The notes beneath the pieces were generated by a model. It was given only the letters and a program-made list of their open reading frames with translations. It was not told where the DNA came from and did not search any database. This document shows, in pieces, positions 1 to 11,900 of a stretch of DNA of 26,101 nt. This DNA is from Paramacrobiotus richtersi (taxonomy: Eukaryota; Tardigrada; Eutardigrada; Parachela; Macrobiotidae), in assembly GCA_034698045.1 (NCBI GenBank), contig JAQGAU010000575.1, positions 1 through 26,101 on the forward strand. Direction: 5' to 3'. Within the stretch, counting starts at the first letter, position 1. Each line of letters starts with the position of its first letter. Made by a program: the position numbers and the translations under genes.

Positions 1-957
1 GTTCGTTGCATGCCGGATATGCTCCAGCGAATGATACGCACGCGGCGGAAGGGCACAGCTTATTTCACAGTAGGAGTAATTATACAAAACTGTGGTGCGC
101 ATCTGGAGGATGCGTACGCTCCCTTGTTCACGTGTGATTAGCGAGAAATGGCAGAATAAAAACAGTTCGAAAAATTGAAATTTTGCTTTCATTCCGGATA
201 AATGTCGTACGTACGTGCGTCGATCTGCGCACTCGCTGTTTGCTGGCATTGAATAACCGAAGTGAAGGAAGTACGTGAATGGGAAATTTAATAAACTGTA
301 CACGAAAAACGTGTACCGTTCAGTTAATAAAAAACGTCATCGATCGAAGCGAAGCGGAGGTCCTCTATACTCAGCTAAAATGGGTTTCGTGTCACGTATC
401 TGTCGGTGTCGATCCCGGCTAATAATAGACGCTCTAGACTGTTCCAGCCTCCTCCAGGCTTTCAGGCGTCTAGAGTCCGAAAAAAATTCTAAAAATGTCT
501 AGAAGTGTACCTCACGTGCCCTAGCAAATGCAATTTTCAAACACAATGATCGTTCAACTGGGCAGCCGGTAGCTGACCATGAAGTCCACGATGTTTTTTT
601 GGCATCAGGCATGAAGCATGGTAGCAAATTTATAAAACACCAGGCAGCTTGAAACACCACAGCAAAGTACTGTGCGACGCATTTTTTCCTGGGCCGTTTG
701 TTAGCGCTGTTCAAGTGTTCATCCTAACGACCACCGGTCAGCGAAACCGGTTTACCATCGCGGAAAATGCGAAGTTACCATTAGTCCCTTGTCCATTCTG
801 TATCCTGTGGCCTTACTTATTCACTGAGAAAAACCTGCTCTGTCCGTGGATAATTGTTTATCACTTTCGTAAACGCCTGATTTCTGCCGTACCGGTGTAA
901 TTTGCGCCATTAGCCATATCTCGCTCGGTCGATAACCATGACGGCGCAAGTGGTCAT
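1..957. other. No recognisable gene; small hairpin
   Basis: No open frame here resembles a known family or has supporting splice sites. The only structure I see is a hairpin: CTCTAGAC at 432-439 is complementary to GTCTAGAG at 468-475, with a second small complementary pair inside (446-450 and 456-460). I infer no function. Confidence 0.4.
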
Positions 958-1028
958 TCCATACGAGATCCAGTCCCGTATAGATCCAGTCGTATCTATA
1001 CGAGATCTTATATAGATCCAGTCCCGTA
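958..1028. repeat. Cluster of short direct repeats
   Basis: The 14-mer GATCCAGTCCCGTA occurs at 967-980 and again at 1015-1028. ATACGAGATC occurs at 961-970 and 998-1007, and TAGATCCAGTC at 981-991 and 1013-1023. The repeats are interleaved with a spacing of about 32 to 48 bp, so this is a small scrambled tandem duplication. It does not lie in a recognisable gene. Confidence 0.6.
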
Positions 1029-2547
1029 AATGAACAACGAAGCAACTTTAGCCAGCTTCTTGGTTATCTGAAGGAACCGCAAACCAGTTCAGAAGAAAAA
1101 TCTGATTATGGGGCAGATTTTAGGCGACTGATATGGAACGAATGAAGATTTCGCGCATATACTTATTCACACCGTGAAATCTACATCTTGGTCTTACGGA
1201 TTAGGTAGTAGTTGCATGGCTTAAGTAAGATTTACGTCTACTGAGAAAAAAATTGATTGTTTTCTTAGCAACATTCAACAGATAGAAATCGAGAGAATAT
1301 CGTTGTACATGCAATTGATGGTTTGCCGGTAACGGGCAGAACAGTTCGTGTTTGTTTCCGGCTGAAACAATGCAAACTTTTGAAAGAAATTAAACACTCA
1401 GTGGCACCGTTTTGCGATATGGGCTGTCTGAAAACAGTACCGGCTCATGTTGCAACTGGATTATTGCTGTGCGGGTGCTTTTACTGTCCCGCTGCTCTCG
1501 GTATTATGATCAGTTCTATGTTAATTATTCACACATTCCTGGCAATGTAGTCCCTTTCTTATTAACATTCTCTTATTGCGTCAACCGCTAAAACAATACT
1601 TTGATGAATGTCTACCGGTACTGGTAATTTCAGGAAGGTATCGGTTTCATTAATAACTATGTACATAGCTGCTTTCGTCGAACATAGATCAGTTACTAGA
1701 GCATTAACGTAACATAGGATGACTTTTCAGACGTAGCTTTGTGATTGGGAAACTGAAGCAAACCTGGAAAATTAGTAGAGTTTAGGACGCAACCTAACGC
1801 CCAGGAAACGGCCAGATCGAACACACAGCAGCCGCGTGAGCCATGAGTGCCACAACACTTGATTTGCGCATCTCGACTGACAACACTTGACTGGCACATC
1901 AGCACATGAAAGGCAAAATCCCACTGTCAGCGACTCAGCGTGACTGACTTACTGTCTTGTTGTGTGACGAGATCACCAAGCTTAAGACTATGATCGGACA
2001 TGGCGCTGCAATTTTTTTCATGTCCAGAGAAATATGCCACTCCATGCAGAGATTTCTGACCTTTGATGATTTGACAGTTTGTACTGGGACTTGCTTGGGA
2101 AATTGCTACCCTGATGCGCACGCAAGATATCGCAGAAGCTGCAGGTTGCGCGCTGCCAGCCAATCGCCCTTCGATCTGCACCTGAAAATTGGCTGGACGA
2201 ATTCGAACGCGACGTTTTACGACAGCTGTCGAATATAATATAACCGCTTATGAGTATTTGTCGTTCTGCGACTGCTTGCGCCTTAATTTTTCAATTTAGT
2301 CTGGTTCACCTATCTGTATACGTACATACCAGTTAGTTTTGTGCCGGCAATTCGATACCGGGAAAGATAACGGACGGGCGTCATGGTGGAGAAAGGTTAA
2401 GCCAATAGTTCCGCGTGTCCAGGGTGATCATCATCTTAAAAAATGCAAAGGTCATACCTTACATACAGTGTACTTTCGAAAATCTTTGAGTTAGTATCCC
2501 TTTTCATGTTTGATTTGAGTCATTCTAGTTCGTTTCTCAGTTGTCAG
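1029..2547. other. No recognisable gene
   Basis: Only short overlapping frames on both strands. None shows domain motifs, a signal peptide with supporting splice sites, or RNA-gene structure. A stretch near 2150-2235 has a coding-like frame but carries stops upstream, and I could not assign it. Confidence 0.4.
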
Positions 2548-2746
2548 GTTGCCATATGGAGCATTCGTGAGGATCCTTGGACAACAGAGCAACGGACCGA
2601 TCCGAGGACAAAGCCTTGGATCAGCACCATGCCCAGCCATTTCCCCGATGGATGCGAATATCGACACCATCCAAGCCCTCCATCATAACTGCTACGCGGA
2701 GTACTTGATGGAACCCGAAGGATTCGATCGGCTTTGGGGCTTTGTG
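2548..2746 (+). CDS. Possible orphan exon, unknown protein
   Basis: This block is flanked by a plausible acceptor (TTGTCAG before 2548) and a donor (GTTTGT at 2747). The frame that includes the ATG at 2633 stays open across the block. Codon choice looks coding, with C, G or A often in third position, unlike the AT-rich flanks. The peptide contains motifs such as GPIRGQSLGSAPCP and EYLMEPEGFDRLW. I do not recognise the family, and found no partner exons on either side. It could be a relic exon, part of a gene too diverged to trace, or chance. Confidence 0.3.
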
Positions 2747-4428
2747 GTTTGTTTGATGTCGTTTCTATATGTCTTGTTTGCTGGTTGTCTTGACTGTAGC
2801 TTACACCTTTTCAGTCTTGTTTGTTCAGGATACTGAAAAGTGGTAAAAGTGGAAAGTTAAAATTTGCGTTGTACTCTGTTTTCCTGCATTACAGCAAACA
2901 GTGCAAAACGAAGTGCCTGTTTATTTTCACTGACTATAGGAAAGCGCACACAGCGAGCGCTGTTTATCATATCACTTGAGAAACATGATCACCAGTTTCA
3001 AAACTTTCAAAACTTTACACAGAAGCCACATTATACCATTAGTTAATGTTATTGTTACCGAATCCTCGTCGCGTCATGCATCTGCTGGGGACATCTCTTT
3101 GTCAAACTTGGAGAGTTGTCACGGAAAACTCTAGCGAGAGTTATCAGGGCGGCACTATTGTTTGGAATTTTTGCCATATTATGTTCATCCGTCGAGTGCA
3201 CGGGCAAACAGCCGGTTCGATCACACGATTCACGATCCATATGCTCATTTACCATCCAGAATTCTTGGCAGTTTCGGGTGAAAGCATGCGTCTGCCTCAT
3301 GTTACTAACTGGAACTCGTTTTATATTGACGTTTTAACACACAACCAGCTCCCCATTCGAATTAATGGATGCTTCGGCGTCTGGCAGGGAGCAACCAAAC
3401 AATATAAGGATACAAATGTTTTCGACATTAAAGCTTTGAATTTCACTAACTGCTCAAAGCTTGGCTGGTGCGGTTTTCCGATAGTATTCCTGTAAGGGTC
3501 ACTTAGTAGCTAGTTGCCAGTAAAGAGACTATAATCTGCAATGAACGGCAATACAGCAATTTCGCTCGGCTTGAATCTCGAACGTAAATATCGAGATGAG
3601 TGATATTGCCAGAGTCTGGAGTGTAAGGAATCTTCGTACAAATATTGATCCTAAAATACCATGCCAAGTACGCTAATACTATTTTTTTTTTATGGGAATG
3701 CTATGAATTGGTGAATAGCTATGCATTCCTGACATCATTGATTTTAAGGTCAACAGATGGTTGAATTTTGAAAAGGTACAGATTACCGACCCATTCTTTT
3801 GCGAAAGCTGTTGGTGTAAGATTAGAATACTGTACTAAGCCATCCAGTAACCTTCTGCCTCAAAAACACGCTTTGTTTAGCAGATCCACACCCGAGTTCT
3901 TATGAAGGGGTTATGCACAACACGTAATCACTAATCTGTTTACTACAATGTCATATTTGCTGATTGGTTCACGTTTGTGAGACTTCGAGTATTCGTACGT
4001 ATTCATATGTACTGATCGTATGTAAGCAGTCTTTTTATCCACGAAATTACGGCAAATTTGCACAATCACTTTCCCGTTAATAATTCTACTGTTTAACCTA
4101 TAGGACAACAGGCGCTACCGGCTACCTGTTCCTCACCGAAGACTCCGAAAACGTTCTTGGCTTGCAGAACGATACACAATGCTTTACCGCAAATTACTGC
4201 GGGGACTCGTTTTATGGCTTCTTCGTTTTGCATACGCGGATGTGACTTTTTTGTTGTATATTGTCATCCAACCCATGCCTAGCTGACGTCGGGCTAATCC
4301 GCAGAGCCACCGTGATATATTGCTACTACTTCTGTTTCGCCAATACACCGTCCTTCTCGGACACGATTTATCCAATCTGAGGTTGCTGTTTCTTACTGTT
4401 TCATTCGTCTGCGACCACAGCCTGCTTC
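2747..4428. other. No recognisable gene
   Basis: A 149-codon frame at 3046-3495 and an overlapping frame with a hydrophobic, signal-like start near 3116-3290 are present. Neither has a recognisable domain, and the second lacks an ATG. I treat the region as intergenic. Confidence 0.35.
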
Positions 4429-5442
4429 ATGAATTATACAAACGAAACTACAGACAGGGGCAATGTGACCTTTCTTACTAATCAGACCCAGTAATGGACT
4501 CTTCTACTTGGGCTTAAAGTTGCCATTCTGGTTGTCTCTGTAATACTCAACGCAGGAGTGCTGCTGTTCTATGCAATGAAACCGTCCTGCATTACATCAT
4601 TCGCCATCTATCTGATAGCCCTATTTGTCTCCAACTTGGTGTATCAGTGCGCTTCCCGGGGATTAGCGATTGGGCAGGAGGTGAGCCCAGCATGGCGAAT
4701 GGATGATACGACATGCATCTTTCATGCCTACACAACGAAAGTCATCAGTGAACTGCCCGTTATCTGCCATGTCCTGATTTCCATCAACCGTTTCTGGGCA
4801 TTCAAATATCCAGTTTCATACAGAAACCATCATAACAAGAAAACGGCCACTTGTATCTGCTTGTGTGCTTTCGTCTACGTACACTCCGTTTCTTTATCCG
4901 GGTTTCTTACGGATTTTCTGGATTATTACCATCCTGAGCATAGGAACCTGGATTGTCGACGTTACTCCGGATCCATGCCGATCTGGTCGCAGATTCAAAG
5001 CACAGTTGATCGATATGTGCCGTTGATCGTTACGATTTCACTGTATGTTTACCTGATGGTCCAGCGGTACCAGAAAAGATCATTTAGACTTCGTACAAGA
5101 GAGGCAAGTTCCGGAAAAAGGGTACCCACCAGCGGGACGCGAGTTTTACCGATGCCTATGCGAAGCGAAATGGGGGACTTGAGTTTAGAAATGGTCCGAA
5201 CTGCCAAACACCAGCGAGAGATTGTCAGGCCGTTTCTGGTGTTAACGTTGTCCTCCATGAGCGTTTTAGTGTGTTGGCTCCCTTTTGATGTGTATCATCT
5301 TCTAAGGCAGCTGGTACGCACACGGCCTTCGGACACATTTTACGAGATTTGTTCATGTTTGTACTCTTTGCAGGGTATGCTTGACCCGCTGATGTTTTTT
5401 GTTTGTTTGCGTCGAAGCGCAGGGTTTCGATCTGGGGTGTAG
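4429..5442 (+). pseudogene. Rhodopsin-like (class A) GPCR with in-frame stop before TM1
   Basis: A seven-helix receptor in one exon. From the ATG at 4429 come 21 codons with four N-glycosylation sequons (NYT, NET, NVT, NQT), typical of a GPCR N-terminus, then TAA at 4492-4494. The same frame then continues open for 315 codons to TAG at 5440-5442. Hallmarks seen: an LNAG motif in TM1; a TM3 that starts near a cysteine and ends in NRF where DRY is usual; an extracellular-loop-2 cysteine (LDCRRY); CWLPF in TM6; and DPLMFF in place of NPxxY in TM7. The C-terminal tail is very short. Translation from the next in-frame ATG (4576) would lose TM1. I infer a recently silenced receptor, or a sequencing or allelic stop. 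The ligand class cannot be told; divergent motifs like these are common in invertebrate orphan receptors. Confidence 0.75.
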
Positions 5443-7767
5443 TTGCACTAACAAGTAAGGTTACCTGCGACAAGGTTTAGATAACTTGTCATTACGGCCG
5501 TTACTGTACTGTTCTGCATTCAAACTTGACCCGTGGTCCTCAAAAACACAATCGTCTCTCTCTCACAACACGTTCTTCCCCAGTTGATTGGCATATTCAG
5601 CATTTTAGTATTTTCTTCGTATACTATTTTATCTTTAAACGCAGTCACCTGTGAGTCTGTGACTGGTATTGCTATCGCTCAACGAAATTATTCTGTATAC
5701 ACCTCGGTCCCAATTTTGCACTGTAAAGCAGTCGCGCCCCTTTTACCCTTTGTGCACATGACGTATTTATAGCAATTTAATCTACCACACACAATCACAC
5801 AATCATTACACAATTGATCACTTAGACCCTTTCAAAATAGTCCGCACCTCCAGTGGGACCTATCAAATGGATTTGTTCCATCGAAATCTCCAAAATACTT
5901 TCAAAACAAGTGTCTCTTAATTTACTGGCACGTACACCTCTGAGATTAAAACCGCAGGAAAATAGTTTTGTCAACGAGTGTCCAATACAATTGCAACTGA
6001 ACCTTGCAAGGGCTTAGCTGATCGGCATTTATTGGTACGTACTATTATACAGACAAAGGTGACGAGCGATTATGACAACCGATATTGTTGTGGTAACGGA
6101 TTATTGGTGAGCAGAGCCTCTATTTTTGTTAAAAACAGATTCGATTGCATGTCGTTTGTGCTGTAATTACTTGGGTCAGGTCAGGGTCAACGTACCGAAT
6201 ACGTAAAACGAAATCCGATTTTCTTTTAAGGTTAACCTTTCTTACAAAGAAAAGATTTGTTGTCTGATTTTCAAAGCCAAGGTCAACAAGTCTTAAGAAA
6301 TCTGCCCTTGAAAATTCTAAAAGATGACGTTGTTGTTATAATGGTGATAGGGGAAATGTGTATCCTGAATCAGTTCTTGCGAACAACCATAGCTAGCTAA
6401 GATTCCCAAACTGATCGTATCTAAAAACACGGGCTGAAAACTCGGAGATGCTGTGCCTCACTGGCATGCGCAGCGTTTTGAAAGTCGGGGCGGTGACCTT
6501 GACCTTGCTGTATAGGTTTGGTTACAAATGCAAACTGATGGCATCATGCGTGCATTCACTGCATTGTGCTCTTCACGATATGGTCGACAATCGCAGTGGA
6601 AGAAATCAAGTATTTTCTCAATTAGAACATATTCTATCGTACATAAAGTAGTGCGACCGCAGTGAATAAAAATTTATAAAATGCTTATAATTACCAGCAT
6701 AGAGGATTGCGACAAAAACGATCAAAACTGACATACAAACTATACAAACACGTACATTTGTGGACCATCCAGTGCGTGCTGGGTGTTGCCCAGAAAACGG
6801 AGTGAAAAAAAAAGGGAGCGACAGCTTTTGATCCGATAACCGAGGATGGAAGGGGCGACTGCAATAATGCCAGTTTGTTAATGTGTTGTGACCTCTGGCC
6901 TACTTTCGTCAGTATAATAGGAAAGAACGAAACAAGCAGCGCGATCATCCAGAGTCGATTTCTGCTGACTGCCTTTCAGCAATCGTACTGAGTACGTTTT
7001 TTAGTTCAGGAGGGAACGACTTGCAACATTTTGAACGTTCCATAATCATGGCTTCTCCCAGAGGTTTTCAAGAACGATATTGTTGTCAAAAATCGTTAAA
7101 TTGGATTTCCTTATCTATTTTTAAGGTCAATAAACACACTTATTGGAGATCGCCCACATCATGTGTTGTCTTTGGTCGTCACTGGCGGTGTCACGGCAAC
7201 ATTGGGAAGTGCATATACGTTAACAATGCGTGCAGGTTCAAAGAAAAGAATAATAAATCGCAAAGTCGAAACACTCGGTACGCAGATCAAAATATCATTG
7301 CACCTGGTCATGTGTCTTTCTCTCTGTGAGTCGCGACTGTCGCGTAAGTCATGAACCTTGGGTCCTGGGTGACCCACGCCGTCCGCGTCTTCTCGCTTCC
7401 GGATTTCTGTCCGTGCACAGTACTTCAGCATTTCTGGTGTCAGAACACCATGCAAACGCGAATAACCGTAGACATAGAACCCCTGTCTGACAACGAGCAT
7501 GTGCGCATTGCTGACTGGTTACTGTGCTATAGGTAAACTAGCGATTTTTGCAGCTTGTCAACAAAGGGCTGTTGCCATTTTTATTAGGGTATATATTATG
7601 TATCCTGCTGCACGAAAAAACTGCAGCTAGGTAAGTGCATCGCCGATGGCGGCACTACGTAGAAAACCGAAGCGAAGGAAAAGTGAGCGACCTCGATCAT
7701 ATAATATTATAGCCTCGCTACATATACATAGACATATACATTATTGTTATGTGCCCCACCTTTGCAA
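5443..7767. other. No recognisable gene
   Basis: Mostly AT-rich non-coding sequence. Around 7340-7540 both strands carry frames with coding-like codon use. The minus-strand frame has a plausible acceptor and a peptide including VYGYSRLHGVLTPEMLKYC; the plus-strand frame ends at a GTAAAC donor at 7535. I could not assign either one, and at most one can be real. Confidence 0.35.
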
Positions 7768-7874
7768 CTTTGTAAGTGCATGGGTGGTTAAGCGCCTCAC
7801 CTCTCCGTGTCTACACGACTAGCAGTCATAACATGTGAACTGGGTGGGACGAGCTTAACCACCCACTTACAAAG
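7768..7874. repeat. Long near-perfect inverted repeat (hairpin)
   Basis: The left arm, 7768-7793, reads CTTTGTAAGTG, then a 3-4 nt insertion, then GGTGGTTAAGC. The right arm, 7853-7874, is its reverse complement without the insertion. About 22 bp can pair around a spacer of about 59 nt. It could be a small inverted-repeat element (MITE-like) or a transcribed hairpin. No target-site duplication is obvious to me. Confidence 0.6.
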
Positions 7875-8274
7875 GAGGGTCACACAAAAATGATGTCCTC
7901 GTCTTACTGAGGCGAGAATGCTGCAAAACATTCATACGGGGCCCACCATCTATCTTTATTGCCTACCCTATCAGTTGCTGTTTAAAAGCGTTGTAAACCA
8001 CCGTCAAACACTAGTGTGGCCGCAGTATATATAGTACGTCCGCATTAACTCGACCTGACTTATCCAGGGTTTGTTTCTGTTTTAATTTATTCTTTGTCGC
8101 GATCTATCGACCGATCGACATGAAATGCTGTTTGGTTGAGCATAGTAGACATCCGCTTCGCTTCGCTTCGATCATTATGGAAATTAGAAAGTAAGTAATC
8201 AATGAACATAACTTCACGTTTGGGAGCCACAGTCAAGGACCAATAATAACCCACCGAATCATGTTTGAAGTGCG
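7875..8274. other. Non-coding stretch
   Basis: No gene seen. It contains a short run of GAAGC units on the minus strand (8152-8173). A similar shorter run lies in the opposite orientation at 342-358. Confidence 0.3.
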
Positions 8275-8553
8275 GGTAATAAAAAACCGATTAACTATTG
8301 ACATGGGGAATTATGTAAACGGGAAACTGCTGCAGTGCAGAGTAAAATATTAATCAGGAACAATCGACATTTGAAGTGTCTCATGCAGGAATGCGTAAAA
8401 GATTTGTCCTCCATCTGGTTACCTTATTACTATGGAGTGTGGAATGTGAGCATATGGAAAGGGAGCATAATATGGAATACTATCACATATGAATCGCCTG
8501 TCGAACTGCTTTTTACGTAGTTCAGTGGTCGAGGTTTATACAAAGACGCGCAA
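8275..8553 (+). promoter_or_regulatory. 5' flank shared with a paralogue (presumed promoter/5'UTR)
   Basis: This flank aligns by eye to 18844-19083, upstream of the second exon-1 copy. It starts with an identical 19-mer (GGTAATAAAAAACCGATTA), followed by matching blocks such as AGTAAAATATTAA, CGACATTT/TGACATTT with AAGTGTCTC, GCAGGAAT and TCTGGTTAC. So the duplication carried upstream DNA with the exon. A promoter or 5'UTR role is inferred from position. No certain TATA or initiator was identified. Confidence 0.45.
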
Positions 8554-8923
8554 ATGGAGCTCCGGCCTTTCCAGTTTGTTCCGCTCTTGATGACAAACAT
8601 CTTAAACGCAGCAACCGGTTGTGGATTTACATTATTAGTAATTGTACCATATCAGTCGATCATTTATACTGATCTGCGCATTGTCGGTCCCGCAGTTACC
8701 ATCGCCGCGGAGAAGATACAAAAGACATCCTTGCAGGGATGCAGTGTCAAAGTGGAAATCTCCAAACAGGACTGGCAGAGTTCCTGTGATGGTATCGAAG
8801 CCACTGTTAACAGTTATTCGGCCCAAATGTACTATGAACGAAGGAATGGATCGCATCCACTCGGCGTTGTATTTGGATTAGCATGCACATTCGGCAATAA
8901 AGTCTACCTGGACATATTGAACA
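8554..8923 (+). CDS. Exon 1 of the receptor cyclase: signal peptide and first ANF-receptor segment
   Basis: It encodes residues 1-123 plus one base of codon 124 (phase-1 donor, GTAAGT at 8924). A hydrophobic leader is followed by the start of the ANF-receptor fold: LLVIVPYQS, TDLRIVGPAV and a helix leading to QKTSLQGCSV; then DWQSSCD and VFGLACTFG, where the family has a conserved FGPxC loop. Three cysteines and the DW pair recur in the paralogous exons at 19084, 20991 and 22113. Joining to exon 2 at 10385 restores NWNLLL, where the family has its conserved tryptophan-asparagine before strand 5. Confidence 0.9.
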
Positions 8924-11900
8924 GTAAGTAAGGGATGCTGTTACGCGCTGACAATACACACGCGTAATGGATATCGAAATGCTTGGTCTGCATCTGGTGA
9001 CACCTAAAAGTATGATCGGTTTAATGTGAAACCATGGCATGTTCGTACTACTACGCGATTCGTGTGTCCTTCATAAATCTGAAATGCGGATCACAAAACT
9101 ACTTATACTCATAGTGCACGTGTATGAAATGTCATCAAAATGCCAGTTTTGCTGAATACGGCGATAGATTAATTAGTAAGTCAGAAGACGATCAAAACCG
9201 CTGCGCCACTGCACAGCAGTGTGTGGACAATGACCGACATGACAGTGCTCAAATATGAGTTTTTGGAGGGAGCAAAAAAAGAATGAGCAAAGCACATACT
9301 GGCTTGCGCAGTCTAGGGCCTGTACCGCCACCGATGGGACAAAAGAAAACGGTTTTTACTGAATACAGCGGCATTTGTCGGTATTTCAAAGATAATGCAG
9401 TGTTTCACCTTTGGACTATAATGGCTTTTGTACAACCCTTATTTTTCTGAACACATCTTTTCGATACGTATACGCAGTCCACCGTAGTCTCGATCTCCCA
9501 AAATTTGCGATGTTTCCTTCAGTAATTCTCATGCCTCGCCGCTATATTCTGAAAGTACCTGTATTCGTGCGGTTCAACTTTTCAATCAAAAAGCGTGCCG
9601 GTAATATGGTAGATACGACCTTATGTAAGCGCAGTCGCTGATGGCGTGCGCGTGCACTGGAATACCAACGAATACCAGCGAAACAAAAAAGATGGCGGGA
9701 TTACATTCTAACGTTATGCCATATTCAGTAACCATTATTGACATAATCATAATTATTCATAATTATCAACACAAGGGTATCGTTAAGGGTTTTCCCTTTG
9801 TGGTGACCGACCGGCAGACAGACGCTCACCAGACGCTCGCGAACACATGAATTGAGTATTCCGCCTACATAACAGCCGCCTACATATAGCGTTGTATAGC
9901 AGCGGAAACAATATCAACGGGGCCTGCAACGTAGAGCTCCCAATGGTATTTTATTAGTAATTGATTTAATTATGAATATTGCATTGTTGTAAAGTACCAG
10001 TTTATTGAAAACTGCAGAGGGCCGTAAATATCTGGATGCCGTGCACTCGATGCAGCTTTGACTGCTGTTTTCGTACGACACGTGCAAGTTCTGAATGCAG
10101 TTTTTGTGAGTCGTATTATGCGTCTGTCTGGACTCTGGATGCAGTGAGATACCAGCTACTGAGGTTGAATATTCCGTTTAATAAACAAGTCGATAAATAG
10201 ACGATAAAAGAACACGTCCAAAGCGAAATTTTTGTAATATTTCCCATTATATGACTACGTCGAACTTCCGATTCTCTCTTTCGCTCAGTGTTGATGTATC
10301 GAGGAGGAGCTTGTGAACTAAATAAACGAATGTTGTCAAAACTAATCCTCTATAGATTTATGGGTATGTGTATCTTGATTGTAGATTGGAATTTGTTACT
10401 ATTGGAAGGATCCAGTATTGCCACTTTCCTAGCCGATCGCGTGCGATACCCGAACATCCTCGGCTTCTCTTACACGCACGTTCGAGTGGGTACCTTCTTC
10501 TACCAAGTGACCAAGCTCTTCAACTGGACGGATGTGACGGTGATCTACGATGCGGATGATGCCGTGTGGAGAGCCATGCTGACAATGACCGAATACTTTA
10601 TCGGCAAGAAAGATGTCTATCTAGAATTTAGTCCCTGTTACCTCACCAAAAATAAAAACAATCCAGCCGACGACATTCTGCGAGCGGTGAAGGATGCTCA
10701 TCAAAGGTCACGAAGTACGGGTAGAAGCTGCGAACTTGAGATTTCCGAAAACCTGACTATTTCAGCATAACATACCGTTCAGTAATGTCAACCTTTCTAA
10801 AAAAACAACTTTTAGCTCAGTTCATCAGCAGTAACGTCATAATCTGAAATACTAGCGGAATTTTTTTGGGCAGTTATTTTCATACTGGGAAACCCGACGA
10901 CCATCCGCCTCGTAATGGTAAGTCGTCAAATGCAAACAAAATGATAGCCGAATTTAAGTATTCTTTTCGTATACGTAACAGTTTATCATAATACGGTTTA
11001 TTATGCGTTTATCATACAATTTATTGTACTCATGTGTGTAGTGTTTGCTTAATTGCTGTATATTAAGTAACTAACAATAAGGATAAATGGACATTTTTAT
11101 GGTCCCTTTTCTTTTTATTAAAGCTTAACCCGAGATACATATCGTTGCAGCTGGCCGCATATTCCATGGACTACACAAAAGGGGATCATGTAAGCTGCAT
11201 ACACCGTTCTCATATCGTCTGGAACAGCGTATATAACACCGTATAATAATGCACCCAAACGGGACAGCACTGTTAAAGTGGCAGATTCGACGAGTAGCTA
11301 ATTTTTGTTTTGAATCCTGAAGTTACCAATAGTACTGGAAAGAGCATACCTTTTCTCATGCTAGTCTTGGAGTACTTTGCGTATTATTCCGTTCAAGACA
11401 AAAAACTCTATACGGGTTCTAGTTTAAGGGTTCAGAAAAATGGATAATTTGAATCGCTGAATCGTTGAATCGCTACTTTTTCCAATGCAAAAAAAGGTTA
11501 AGAAAGCGCAACGGACCTTATGATGCTTAGACAAAAATATTAGTTACCCGTTGCAAATTATACCTCTGCGATCTATGGTAAAAAAAATCCATTGGTTCGC
11601 TTTTCCCGGTATGGGTATAACAAACAACACGAATGTCGATAATTATGTGATTATTTGCTTCACAATTGTAGATATTTATTGCTGGAGCCTACTTCAAAAC
11701 AAAATATTATTTCGATACTCCTAGGTGGAATCTTGGACTGCAGAGCGATAACGTAAGCCGAAGTTTGGTGTATTCTATTTGCATTTACAATGCTTAATAA
11801 CAAGCTTACTAATTATGATCCTGTGATATCTGCCGCATTTGCAGAAACGCCATTCTTTTGCTCCTTGAAAAGATTTACATAATAACATTTTTAGGATACG

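Noticed and set aside
3046-3495. 149-codon open frame
   Set aside because: No recognisable domain, no coherent hydrophobic or motif pattern, and overlapping frames of similar quality. Probably chance.
4491-4555. A 65-nt GT-AG intron that would remove the premature stop of the GPCR
   Set aside because: The borders look plausible (GTAATG and CAACGCAG), but removing 65 nt shifts the frame away from the receptor, and the supposed intron encodes most of a good TM1 with its conserved Asn.
7159-7536. Overlapping coding-like frames on both strands
   Set aside because: Both show some codon bias and possible splice sites, but neither matches a family I know. They cannot both be genes, so I left them unassigned.
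342-8173. GATCGAAGCGAAGCGGA-type motif at 342-358 and inverted at 8152-8173 as terminal repeats of a large transposon
   Set aside because: The motif is a simple GAAGC repeat of differing length (two units against three). No transposase lies between, and no flanking duplication was seen.
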